A stretch of 64,000 nucleotides of DNA from Roseofilum capinflatum BLCC-M114 (GTDB taxonomy: Bacteria > Cyanobacteriota > Cyanobacteriia > Cyanobacteriales > Desertifilaceae), in the NCBI RefSeq assembly GCF_030068505.1, contig NZ_JAQOSO010000003.1, forward strand, positions 1 to 64,000. Reading direction: 5' to 3'. Shown in pieces: positions 53,403 to 61,331 of the stretch. How positions within the stretch are numbered: the stretch's first letter is position 1; each line of letters opens with the position of its first letter. The notes beneath the pieces were generated by a model, which did not search any database, was not told where the DNA came from, and was given only the letters and a program-made list of their open reading frames with translations. The position numbers and the translations under genes were made by a program.

Positions 53403-53702
53403 CTAAGCTAAGGCTAGGCCTTGATCTAAATCATCTTCGACCACACTCAAGTTAGGTCGTGACTCTTTGAGGGCAACCGGTTCTAAGGACTTAGAATCAG
53501 CTTCAATCATAGTTAAGGGTTGATACTGCCACAATTCTGAACCTTCCCAAGAAGGAGCAAAGGCAGGCATAGCTAAGGGACAAGCTTTCCATCCACCGCG
53601 TACAGGAACGCCAAGCTGTTGGCAGTTGCCCCCTCGCCGACCTTCGGGAGTAAAGTGGCGGCAATACCGACAGGCGGACGTTTGACAATTCGAGTTGTTC
53701 AT
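53403..53702 (-). CDS. Small conserved cysteine-motif protein
   Basis: The N-terminal half has four to five cysteines in CQTSACRYCRHF, GGNCQQLGVPV and GGWKACPLAMPAF, suggesting a Zn or Fe-S site. The C-terminal half is polar. Proteins of this pattern seem widespread in cyanobacteria without assigned function. No promoter features beyond AT-rich DNA are evident upstream. Confidence 0.75.
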   Translation of the reverse strand: MNNSNCQTSACRYCRHFTPEGRRGGNCQQLGVPVRGGWKACPLAMPAFAPSWEGSELWQYQPLTMIEADSKSLEPVALKESRPNLSVVEDDLDQGLALA

Positions 53703-54157
53703 GGGGAATCCTCAATCAGAGGCAGGCATAGGCTTCACTTCTATTTTCAGTTATCTTTTCTAGAAAATGAAAAGAGCTTCATACTTTTTTTATGTTTCCT
53801 TTAAATTTGGACATGAATTCCCCGTTTTCACTATCATCCTGTTCACAGATAAGGGAGGATTTCCGGGATAAACCCCTTGGGGATCAAGGAGACCGGCCAA
53901 GTTTGCCCCCTGATTAATCTCGATCGCTACCTGTATCCTCTGCCTGAGAAAACTACTGAATAACACACCCTTAACCTCTTCATACAAGCGATCGCCAAAA
54001 AGTAGTCAGGGCTACAAGAAATGAAGATAAAGAGGGCTGTAATTTAAATCTTTGTGAATAAAATAAAATAGTCTCCCTATCATTACGCATCAAAATAAGA
54101 TACAATCAACCCTCAAATAAGCAGATTCACCCAATAGCTAGAGGCGAGACTTTGGCG
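53703..54157. other. Intergenic region between divergent genes
   Basis: This 455-base region has no confident gene. A 65-codon minus frame (53790-53987) reads VAIEINQGANLAGLLDPQGVY-like sequence with some protein character, but it has no ribosome site and ends within AT-rich DNA. The part from 54000 to 54110 is AT-rich and is the likely promoter region of the gene at 54158. Confidence 0.4.
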
Positions 54158-55516
54158 ATGAGTAACCGTTTTCCGGCAAAACCAACCACCCAACCCCATC
54201 AGACCTATGCCATCTCCTTACCCCTGCAAGCGGCTCTAACCAGTCTCAATGTCAGCCTAGAGGAAGAATTAACCCGTTATCGGCGACATCGACAGGGATA
54301 TGCTCCAACCCTGAAAAGCTATGCTCTAAGGCCAAGCACTTCGGGAAATCAAGGTAAACCCTTAGACTTAGTTTCTGTCCCTCCAGAGCGTCCCCAACCG
54401 ACTTCACCGCCAGCCACGCCAGCAGCTCCCAGCCCCAAATCCGTCGATCCAGAGCTAGAGACTGCCCTTTCGACCTCTTTCGCTGACCAAAATCTAGCCG
54501 AACCCGACACCGGATTTGAACCCGATAGCCCCCCAGACGATTACCTAGAATCCTCCGAAGAACTGCTCAGAAGTTTGGCAGAGGAAGAAGAGGAAGAGGA
54601 AACCCCCCTCACACAGCCAGCCTTTAACCCCTGGCTCTCTCCCCTGGGTATCGGCTTGACCCTGCTATTAATTCTCCTGTGCATTACCTTTGGGGTCATC
54701 TTCCTCAATCCTTCTCTCATTCGCCATTTGCTTCCCAACAGTCCCTCACAACAACCGATTCCCACCCCTGCCGAACCCTCCCCAACTCCAGGGAATCCTT
54801 CCGAGGTTTCCCAATCTCCCCACCGTCCCACCTCAGAATTCGATCGCTTAACTCTAGAGCGTCTCAGTATTCTGGAACCGAAGCAACCCGTCCAACCTTC
54901 CCCCATGGCTTCCCCTGTGGTAGACCGCACCCCCCTCCCCCCGACCCCTGCGGAAGAAGAGCGCCCATCAGGGCTGAATATGCGAGTGTTGAGCTTACCG
55001 GTCTTTTCTACTCAACCCCAACCGTCCGCACCTGAGAGTGCCCCAGTAGAAGAAGCTGCCGCTCCTTTACCCCCTCCTCCAACTCCTAAAACAGTTCCTA
55101 CGGAAACTGTCCCCCTTAACCCTCCGGAACTGCCCCAGTTACAAGGAGCCGCTCCCATTGTGCCCCCAGAGGCTCCTTCTTTTTCTGAACCTGTACCGCC
55201 TCAAAGCTATATCCAGGGCTTTGCGGGGTCGATTCCGATTCCTGTTGATATGCCTCCAGAGCAGGAATGGATGCCAGAACCGGTAGCCACTGTGCCAGAA
55301 TCGGGAAATCCGAACTCTTATTATGTGGTGGCTAACTATGAGGACGGTCAGACGATGGCGAAAATTCAATCCTTGATTCCCGATGCCTATTTACGCAATT
55401 TTGAGGATGGAATTTATGTGCAGTTGGCCGTATTTGAGTATTTGGGTATGGCCGAAGCGTTGGTAGAGGAACTGAAGATTGAGGGAATTTCTGCCAAAAT
55501 TTATGATTATGAGTAA
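54158..55516 (+). CDS. Proline-rich membrane protein with SPOR-like C-terminus
   Basis: The cytoplasmic N-terminal part is polar (QAALTSLNVSLEEELTRYRR is a conserved-looking helix). A Glu-rich stretch leads to one membrane segment (about 150-175: LGIGLTLLLILLCITFGVIF). A long Pro/Ser/Thr-rich linker (about 185-365) follows. The last 65 residues (YYVVANYEDGQTMAKIQSLI and YVQLAVFEYLGMAEALVEEL) look like a SPOR-type peptidoglycan-binding fold. It could act in the cell wall or septum. It is 14 bases before pspA. A TTG at 54152 with better ribosome-site spacing is an alternative start. Confidence 0.8.
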   Translation: MSNRFPAKPTTQPHQTYAISLPLQAALTSLNVSLEEELTRYRRHRQGYAPTLKSYALRPSTSGNQGKPLDLVSVPPERPQPTSPPATPAAPSPKSVDPELETALSTSFADQNLAEPDTGFEPDSPPDDYLESSEELLRSLAEEEEEEETPLTQPAFNPWLSPLGIGLTLLLILLCITFGVIFLNPSLIRHLLPNSPSQQPIPTPAEPSPTPGNPSEVSQSPHRPTSEFDRLTLERLSILEPKQPVQPSPMASPVVDRTPLPPTPAEEERPSGLNMRVLSLPVFSTQPQPSAPESAPVEEAAAPLPPPPTPKTVPTETVPLNPPELPQLQGAAPIVPPEAPSFSEPVPPQSYIQGFAGSIPIPVDMPPEQEWMPEPVATVPESGNPNSYYVVANYEDGQTMAKIQSLIPDAYLRNFEDGIYVQLAVFEYLGMAEALVEELKIEGISAKIYDYE

Positions 55517-55530
55517 ATCGAGATGGGATT

Positions 55531-56262
55531 ATGAGTGTTGTCGATCGCCTAATTCGTGCCGTCCGTGCCCATGTTAATGACTGGATCGCCCAACGGCAAG
55601 ACCCGGAAAAACTCCTAGAGACGGCTATCTTAGAGTTGCAAGATGAGCTGGTGCGTCTGCGACAATCAGTGGCTCAGGCGATCGCCGTGCAAAAACGTAC
55701 AGAGCGACAATATCATCAAGCCCAAGTGAGCGCCGAAGATTGGCACAAACGGGCCCAACTTGCCCTAGAAAAAGGGGATGAAACTCTAGCCAGAGAAGCT
55801 CTCACCTGCCGCAAACCTTACCTAGAAACGGCTCGACTGTTCCAGGAACACTTGCAACAGCAAGGGGCTGTGGTGGATCGTCTGAAGCAGGATTTACACG
55901 CCCTAGAGGGCAAAATAGCGGAAGCTAAAGCCAAAAAAGACCTCTATATTGCCCGCGCCCGTGCGGCCAAAACCTCCGAACAGTTGCACCAAGTCATGCA
56001 TCAATTGAATCCCAAGGGCACAGGAGCAGCTTTAGAGCGCATGGAGAATAAGGTGCAACAACTCGAAGCCCAAGCGGAACTGGCTCAATGGGGAAGCGAT
56101 CGTGTGGAACATCAGTTCCAGGCTTTAGAATCGGCCCAAGAGAGTTCAGTCGAGGAGGAACTGAGTGCGATTAAAACTCAACTGGAAAGCCAAGGCCCCA
56201 GAAGTCAATCGGAGTACGACCAGGAGTTAGAGGAACTGCGATCGCGACTGAATGAACTGTGA
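55531..56262 (+). CDS. PspA/IM30 family protein (paralogue)
   Basis: The whole length is the PspA/IM30 coiled coil: DRLIRAVRAHVNDWIAQRQDPEKLLETAI at the start, QAQVSAEDWHKRAQLALEKGDETLAREAL in the middle and VEEELSAIKTQLESQG near the end. PspA proteins form rods that bind damaged membranes. This copy has a less hydrophobic, more Arg/His-rich amphipathic N-terminal helix than the second one. It is followed by heptamer-type repeats and then the Vipp1-like gene. Confidence 0.9.
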   Translation: MSVVDRLIRAVRAHVNDWIAQRQDPEKLLETAILELQDELVRLRQSVAQAIAVQKRTERQYHQAQVSAEDWHKRAQLALEKGDETLAREALTCRKPYLETARLFQEHLQQQGAVVDRLKQDLHALEGKIAEAKAKKDLYIARARAAKTSEQLHQVMHQLNPKGTGAALERMENKVQQLEAQAELAQWGSDRVEHQFQALESAQESSVEEELSAIKTQLESQGPRSQSEYDQELEELRSRLNEL

Positions 56263-56360
56263 GTCATGAGTAATGAGTCATGAGTAGGGAGTAGAGATGG
56301 CCATCCCCCTATCTCCCCATTCCCCACTCCCCACTTCCTATTGCCTTTGACACTCAACTA
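56263..56360. repeat. Short heptamer-type repeat between the two PspA family genes
   Basis: GAGTCATGAGTAATGAGTCATGAGTAG-like direct repeats (about 56263-56290) are followed by CCCCATTCCCCACTCCCCACTTCC. Both are of the dispersed simple-repeat type seen at 24183. Nothing codes here. Confidence 0.5.
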
Positions 56361-56402
56361 TAATTTGTATATAGACCCTGATAGGAAAGCAGAATTAGAA
56401 CT

Positions 56403-57164
56403 ATGGGATTATTCGACCGGATCAGCCGAGTTCTGAGAGCTAATGTAAACGATCTCGTTAGCAAAGCAGAAGACCCGGAGAAGATACTAGAGCAGTCTAT
56501 TATTGATATGCAGGAAGATCTAGTACAACTCCGGCAAGCGGTAGCCAGTGCGATCGCCAGCCAAAAGAAAAGCCAGCAACAATTTAACACTGCCCAAAAT
56601 GAAGCCAACAAATGGCAACAACGGGCCCAACTGGCTCTACAGAAGGGCGACGAGAATCTGGCACGGGAAGCTTTGCAGCGCAAAAAAGCCCAGGCTGATA
56701 ATGCCAATACCATTAAAGTTTCTTTAGATCAACAAACCGCCCAGGTGGATACCCTGAAGAAAAACTTAATGCAGCTAGAGAGCAAGATTTCTGAGGCGAA
56801 AACCAAGAAAGATATGCTCAAAGCACGGCTGAGTGCCGCCAAAGCCCAAGAAAACTTGCAAAATACGGTCTCGAATATGGGAACCAGCAGTTCCCTAGCT
56901 GCGTTTGACCGAATGGAAGAAAAAGTGCTGCAAATGGAAGCCAGAAGCCAGGCAGCCTATGAAATTGGCGGAACCGGGGTTGAAGAACAGTTTGCGGCTT
57001 TAGAAGGAAGCGATGTGGATGATGAACTCGCTGCCATGAAAGCCCAGTTAAGCGGTGCATCCCCGAATCAAGGCGCTCTTCCTGAAGGGAGTAGTTCCAG
57101 TAGCTCGACTCCACCCGTCGATGATGAACTCGAACAACTCCGCCGGGAACTCGATAAGAGCTAG
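56403..57164 (+). CDS. vipp1: Vipp1/IM30-like membrane remodelling protein
   Basis: MGLFDRISRVLRANVNDLVSKAEDPEKILEQ is the canonical IM30/Vipp1 start. The full coiled coil follows (WQQRAQLALQKGDENLAREAL, AFDRMEEKVLQMEARSQAA). Beyond the PspA core there is a Ser-rich linker and a short C-terminal helix (DDELEQLRRELDKS), the extension that marks Vipp1. It maintains thylakoid membranes and forms ESCRT-III-like rings. The upstream paralogue at 55531 lacks the linker and extension of this length. The fraC-like gene begins 73 bases later. Confidence 0.92.
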   Translation: MGLFDRISRVLRANVNDLVSKAEDPEKILEQSIIDMQEDLVQLRQAVASAIASQKKSQQQFNTAQNEANKWQQRAQLALQKGDENLAREALQRKKAQADNANTIKVSLDQQTAQVDTLKKNLMQLESKISEAKTKKDMLKARLSAAKAQENLQNTVSNMGTSSSLAAFDRMEEKVLQMEARSQAAYEIGGTGVEEQFAALEGSDVDDELAAMKAQLSGASPNQGALPEGSSSSSSTPPVDDELEQLRRELDKS

Positions 57165-57237
57165 AATAACGGCAGGTAGACGATCGTGATGGGCAATTAA
57201 TTCGGTTAATTGCCCCCGGTTCAAGTTTGATGATGTG

Positions 57238-57768
57238 ATGGAGGCGATGGTGGTTATCCTTCCCCTACGGGCGATCGCCCTACAGATGTTATTCTTATGG
57301 GTGGCGATCGCCATTGAATCCTATCTGCTTCACACTCAACTTCAACTCCAGCGCCGTTTTAGTATTTTTTACGCCGCGACACTCAATTTACTTGCTAATC
57401 TGATTGGTTGGTTCTTATTCTTTAATCTAGAAATCCTACTCCCCCATGGAATTAGCAAAAGTTTAATTCATTTACTCCTCTTTAGCCACTGGGATCAATC
57501 CAGCTTATCCTGGACGCTACTCGCCATTATTAGTGCCTTTCTGATTGGCTGGTTTGTCAAACGACAAGGAATCGCTATTTTACGAACCATTCGCAAAATT
57601 TGGGTAGAAAAAAAACATGGAGAAGGAGGGTTTAACACAGCCGCCAGTGAAGCCTTCATCGAAAAAGCCATTTCTCGAACCATATTTAATGCCCACTTAA
57701 TCAGTAATAGCGCAATTTTAGTCATTATTTTAATTCAATTTATTAAATTTCAGATCAATTTTCCTTGA
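57238..57768 (+). CDS. fraC: FraC-like septal membrane protein
   Basis: This small polytopic protein has about four segments: LPLRAIALQMLFLWVAIAIES, YAATLNLLANLIGWFLFFNL, LSWTLLAIISAFLIGWFV and LISNSAILVIILIQFI. Length, topology and order before a FraD-like and an ABC-2 permease gene fit FraC of filamentous cyanobacteria, needed for filament integrity and septal junctions. The start is one of several close ATG/GTG codons; I use 57238. Assignment rests on synteny more than on motifs. Confidence 0.75.
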   Translation: MEAMVVILPLRAIALQMLFLWVAIAIESYLLHTQLQLQRRFSIFYAATLNLLANLIGWFLFFNLEILLPHGISKSLIHLLLFSHWDQSSLSWTLLAIISAFLIGWFVKRQGIAILRTIRKIWVEKKHGEGGFNTAASEAFIEKAISRTIFNAHLISNSAILVIILIQFIKFQINFP

Positions 57769-57775
57769 TCGGTCT

Positions 57776-58330
57776 ATGAAAGGTTTAATCCAACTCTTTA
57801 CCACTCTCTTTTCCCGACCTCCTACCCTCTGGCAAATCCTGTTTATGACCAGTTTTGGGTTTTGGGCGATCGCGGCTATAAACCCCAATGATCAACAACA
57901 AGAACTCTTAGCCCTATGCGGATTTCTTTGTTTAATCTATGCCCTATGGACGATTCTGAACCAATATTCCTTGCGCTATTTCTGGATTGACTTAAAACCT
58001 ATCATTGTTTGGTTTGTCTTTTGTGTAATCGTCAGTATCAAACTGAATCGATTTTCACAAAAAGTATTGTGGGTGAGTTATCCTGAAGTCGTTGCTATAA
58101 CACAGATTGTACCTGACTTATTGAGCAACCCCTTACAGAAAAACAGATTGCAATTACAAAAAAATATTATTATTTTACTTTGTGGTTTACTCATCAGTTG
58201 CTGGATTTACTCATACTTTATGATTGATGAATGGGTGATTGAAAATTCTGAATTAGTAGACCAGAACATGGAAGAGAGCCTATTCGTGATAAAATTTAGT
58301 CTAGATAATCTCCGATTACTATCGGATTGA
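57776..58330 (+). CDS. fraD: FraD-like (DUF5357-type) membrane protein, short form
   Basis: Four to five hydrophobic segments (LWQILFMTSFGFWAIAA, ELLALCGFLCLIYALWTIL, PIIVWFVFCVIVSI, NIIILLCGLLISCWIYSYF) are followed by about 30 polar residues. FraD of Anabaena has a similar membrane part and then a long periplasmic coiled-coil domain; here that domain is absent (184 residues in all). The gene starts seven bases after fraC and 30 bases before fraE, so one operon is likely. Confidence 0.65.
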   Translation: MKGLIQLFTTLFSRPPTLWQILFMTSFGFWAIAAINPNDQQQELLALCGFLCLIYALWTILNQYSLRYFWIDLKPIIVWFVFCVIVSIKLNRFSQKVLWVSYPEVVAITQIVPDLLSNPLQKNRLQLQKNIIILLCGLLISCWIYSYFMIDEWVIENSELVDQNMEESLFVIKFSLDNLRLLSD

Positions 58331-58360
58331 CGCTGATTCTTAATTCCTTTAGATAAACTC

Positions 58361-59143
58361 ATGAATTTGGATCGACTCAGGGTAATTGCCAATAATGTAT
58401 TTGCCGAAACCATCCGCGATCGCATTCTCTATGTCCTCGGATTGTTCGCGATCGTTGTAGTCTTCATGATTCCCTTGATTCGTGAAGTTGCCTCTACAGT
58501 CGAAGATAAAATCCTCCTGGATGTAGGATTAGGCTTAATGGAAATTCTAGGAGTAGCCATAACCGTTTTTATCAGCACGGGATTAATCAATAAAGAAATT
58601 GATCAGCGCACCATCTATTTACTGATTGCAAAACCCCTGAATACCTCTGAACTGATTGTGGGTAAATTCTTAGGAGTTACGGCAGTTTTAACCGTCTTAG
58701 TCGTGGGAATGATGGGCATTTACCTAGGTATTTTAAGCCTGAATCAAACCACCTATCCGTCTTTAACTGCCCTGATAATTTCCGCTCTGTTCCTGATTCT
58801 GAAGCTCTCCTTAATTACAGCCGCAGCAATTTTATTAGGAGTCTTTACCCGTTCCTTAGTGGCTCTGTTCCTCACCTTTGGTATTTATTTCATGGGCAAC
58901 TTAAGCGCCGATATGGTGAAGCTCAATGCCTTAGTCGAAAATCCCATGTTTTCCCGCCTCAGCCAAGTTTTATTTATCATTGTCCCCGATCTATCGCGCT
59001 TAGATGTGAAAAACTTAGCGGTGTATGGGATGAACTCTTTACCCGATGCGTTGACGCTGACGATTAATGCAGGATATGGAATAGTCTACACCATGGCATT
59101 GTTAGCCTTAGCAACCATTATTTTGGCCCAACGAGAATTTTGA
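58361..59143 (+). CDS. fraE: ABC-2 type permease, FraE-like
   Basis: The 260-residue protein has six membrane segments and the ABC-2 permease pattern: NNVFAETIRDRILYVLGLFAIV at the start, STGLINKEIDQRTIYLLIAKPLNTSELIVGK in the first loop, and LLGVFTRSLVALFLTFGIYF. It would work with an ATPase encoded elsewhere. In Anabaena the corresponding gene follows fraC and fraD and is needed for long filaments. The operon position supports the FraE name. Confidence 0.82.
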   Translation: MNLDRLRVIANNVFAETIRDRILYVLGLFAIVVVFMIPLIREVASTVEDKILLDVGLGLMEILGVAITVFISTGLINKEIDQRTIYLLIAKPLNTSELIVGKFLGVTAVLTVLVVGMMGIYLGILSLNQTTYPSLTALIISALFLILKLSLITAAAILLGVFTRSLVALFLTFGIYFMGNLSADMVKLNALVENPMFSRLSQVLFIIVPDLSRLDVKNLAVYGMNSLPDALTLTINAGYGIVYTMALLALATIILAQREF

Positions 59144-59268
59144 TTCATAATTAATTAGAATTTGTAGGAGTAGTTTAAGCCGATTTATACATAGGTTTTT
59201 AAGATTTCGGAGTCCCTCACTACTATTCTGTTTCATCGCTATTCAAAATAACCATAAAGGGTAAAACA

Positions 59269-59955
59269 ATGAATATTTCCCACCTCAAGAAAACCCTAGG
59301 AGTCTTTATCGTCCTCTATCTGCCCATCTTGGCAATTCTGGTGTTCATTAAAGTTCAAGATCAAGTCCCCATCTATTATCTCACTCTTGATCCCCTTGCT
59401 GTGTGTCATGAACAATTCAAGTTATATAATGAAAACTTGTATTTTTATGCAGGAACTTTATCCAATATTGGAGTTCTGTTCTGGTGCGCTGCAACCACGG
59501 TCTGCTGGTTCTCTTTTGCAGTTTTACTTGAATTGAGAGCAAAACAGAAATTGCAAGTTTTTTTTCTAGCTTCAGGTGCAGTAACTGCTGTGCTGTTATT
59601 GGATGACTTATTTATTCTCCACACCCTGGGATTCCCCTTCCATCTAGGGATTCCACAAAAAATAGTTTTTTTGATTTACTCATGTATCCTGATCGCGTAC
59701 TTAACCAGCTTTTATAGACTAATTGCATCGACAGAAAAAAAATCATTTGTTTTTGCGTTCATCTTTTTTGTCTTATCTATTCTGTTCGATCGGCAAGTTA
59801 TTCCTGTCCCCGATCATTGGTTGGATAATGGCAACAACTTGTTACTGGAAGATGGATTTAAAATACTCGGAATTGTAAGCTGGTTTTACTACTTTTTTCA
59901 ATTGGGAATTACAGAAATTAAAACCCTTTATTTAGAGCGTCAAAAGGTAATGTAA
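59269..59955 (+). CDS. Hypothetical polytopic membrane protein
   Basis: About six hydrophobic segments are visible (LGVFIVLYLPILAILVFI, FWCAATTVCWFSFAVLL, ASGAVTAVLLLDDLFIL, KIVFLIYSCILIAYLTSF, FVFAFIFFVLSILF, LGIVSWFYYFFQLGI). The polar motif DDLFILHTLGFPFHLG lies in the middle, and the DHWLDNGNNLLLEDGFK loop and an acidic/His pair could be functional. No family recognised. It is 125 bases after fraE and may be transcribed separately. Confidence 0.8.
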   Translation: MNISHLKKTLGVFIVLYLPILAILVFIKVQDQVPIYYLTLDPLAVCHEQFKLYNENLYFYAGTLSNIGVLFWCAATTVCWFSFAVLLELRAKQKLQVFFLASGAVTAVLLLDDLFILHTLGFPFHLGIPQKIVFLIYSCILIAYLTSFYRLIASTEKKSFVFAFIFFVLSILFDRQVIPVPDHWLDNGNNLLLEDGFKILGIVSWFYYFFQLGITEIKTLYLERQKVM

Positions 59956-60000
59956 ACTCAAATCCTGGATAGGGATTAGATCCCGATATGCTAACCTAAA

Positions 60001-60028
60001 AGGTAGGGTGGGCATTGCCCACCTTACC
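60001..60028. repeat. GGTGGGCATTGCCCACC palindrome, left copy
   Basis: The perfect dyad GGTGGGCATTGCCCACC with flanking GGTA and TTACC lies just before the first Uma2 copy. Related sequences occur at 60647-60672 and 61293-61317, so each border of the duplicated gene pair has one. Confidence 0.7.
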
Positions 60029-60629
60029 AATAGAATGATAAAAGGTTTGGCAAAATAGGGTATCCTCATGAAACTTTCTACAGCATTTATTTCTGTACTC
60101 GACTATCTTGAAGGGGAAAAAATCAGCCCCATTCGTCATGAATATATTGGCGGGCAAATATTCGCCATGTCTGGGGGGAGCGAAGAACATAATCGTATTG
60201 CTGGTAATATCTATACTCGTTTACTGATTCATTTACGAGGGAGTGGTTGTAAAACTTTCATGTCTGATATGAAAGTGAATATGCCCATTGCTCGCGATAC
60301 GGCGGATCTGTTTTATTATCCCGATGTTATGGTGACTTGCGAGCCTGAAGATCGGGAAAAATATTATAAAACTTCTCCTTGTTTAATTGTGGAGGTGCTT
60401 TCCTCTTCGACTGAAAGTTTAGATCGGCGAGAAAAACGGTTAAATTATCAAAGTTTGCCCAGTTTGCAGGAATATGTTCTGGTGTCTCAAACCGAAATGA
60501 AGGTGGAAGTGTATCGACGGAAGACGGACGGAAATTGGTCGCTGGAAATGTTGGAGATAGATGATAGTTTAGAGTTGAATTCAGTTGATTTAACCTTGAC
60601 AATGGCGGACATTTATGATGAGGTTTTGA
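60019..60629 (+). repeat. Tandem duplication, left unit (611 bp)
   Basis: The sequence 60019-60629 matches 60663-61273 with only two differences that I can see (TTTGG versus TCTAG near 60046). The unit contains part of the palindrome, the ribosome-site region and nearly the entire Uma2 gene. The offset is 644 bases throughout. Confidence 0.9.
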
Positions 60630-60637
60630 CCGAGTGA
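60068..60637 (+). CDS. Uma2 family putative nuclease, duplicate A
   Basis: This 189-residue protein starts MKLSTAFISVLDYLEGEKIS and has HEYIGGQIFAMSGGSEEHNRIAGN, YPDVMVTCEP, SPCLIVEVLSSSTESLDRREKRLNYQSL and EYVLVSQTEMKVEVYRR. It is a full Uma2 domain with the PD...ExxS core. The first 187 residues are identical to the next gene's product; only the last residues (EVLTE here) differ because the duplication junction is at the 3' end. Confidence 0.9.
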   Translation: MKLSTAFISVLDYLEGEKISPIRHEYIGGQIFAMSGGSEEHNRIAGNIYTRLLIHLRGSGCKTFMSDMKVNMPIARDTADLFYYPDVMVTCEPEDREKYYKTSPCLIVEVLSSSTESLDRREKRLNYQSLPSLQEYVLVSQTEMKVEVYRRKTDGNWSLEMLEIDDSLELNSVDLTLTMADIYDEVLTE

Positions 60638-60646
60638 GATATGGAC

Positions 60647-60672
60647 GAGTAGGGGGGCAATGCCACCTTACC
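60647..60672. repeat. GGGGGGCAATGCCACC palindrome, middle copy
   Basis: A degraded form of the 60001 palindrome (GTAGGGGGGCAATGCCACCTTACC) lies between the two identical Uma2 genes. Confidence 0.6.
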
Positions 60673-61273
60673 AATAGAATGATAAAAGGTCTAGCAAAAT
60701 AGGGTATCCTCATGAAACTTTCTACAGCATTTATTTCTGTACTCGACTATCTTGAAGGGGAAAAAATCAGCCCCATTCGTCATGAATATATTGGCGGGCA
60801 AATATTCGCCATGTCTGGGGGGAGCGAAGAACATAATCGTATTGCTGGTAATATCTATACTCGTTTACTGATTCATTTACGAGGGAGTGGTTGTAAAACT
60901 TTCATGTCTGATATGAAAGTGAATATGCCCATTGCTCGCGATACGGCGGATCTGTTTTATTATCCCGATGTTATGGTGACTTGCGAGCCTGAAGATCGGG
61001 AAAAATATTATAAAACTTCTCCTTGTTTAATTGTGGAGGTGCTTTCCTCTTCGACTGAAAGTTTAGATCGGCGAGAAAAACGGTTAAATTATCAAAGTTT
61101 GCCCAGTTTGCAGGAATATGTTCTGGTGTCTCAAACCGAAATGAAGGTGGAAGTGTATCGACGGAAGACGGACGGAAATTGGTCGCTGGAAATGTTGGAG
61201 ATAGATGATAGTTTAGAGTTGAATTCAGTTGATTTAACCTTGACAATGGCGGACATTTATGATGAGGTTTTGA
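60663..61273 (+). repeat. Tandem duplication, right unit (611 bp)
   Basis: This is the second copy of the unit described at 60019-60629. Near-identity over the gene and its leader argues for a very recent event. Confidence 0.9.
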
Positions 61274-61296
61274 TGCAGGGAAAGATCGGTGGGTAA
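60712..61296 (+). CDS. Uma2 family putative nuclease, duplicate B
   Basis: The product equals that of the previous gene except for its C-terminus (EVLMQGKIGG, 194 residues). The last codons read into the third palindrome. Both copies have the same leader, so both are probably expressed. A third palindrome copy follows at once. Confidence 0.9.
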   Translation: MKLSTAFISVLDYLEGEKISPIRHEYIGGQIFAMSGGSEEHNRIAGNIYTRLLIHLRGSGCKTFMSDMKVNMPIARDTADLFYYPDVMVTCEPEDREKYYKTSPCLIVEVLSSSTESLDRREKRLNYQSLPSLQEYVLVSQTEMKVEVYRRKTDGNWSLEMLEIDDSLELNSVDLTLTMADIYDEVLMQGKIGG

Positions 61297-61317
61297 GGTG
61301 GGCATTGCCCACCCTAC
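61293..61317. repeat. GGTGGGCATTGCCCACC palindrome, right copy
   Basis: GTAAGGTGGGCATTGCCCACCCTAC closes the duplicated region. Its first bases overlap the end of the second Uma2 gene. Confidence 0.7.
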
Positions 61318-61331
61318 GAATTGGGATTATT

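Noticed and set aside
53790-53987. A 65-codon minus-strand protein
   Set aside because: The sequence has some protein-like character, but it lacks a ribosome site and recognisable relatives; kept only as a note in the intergenic entry.
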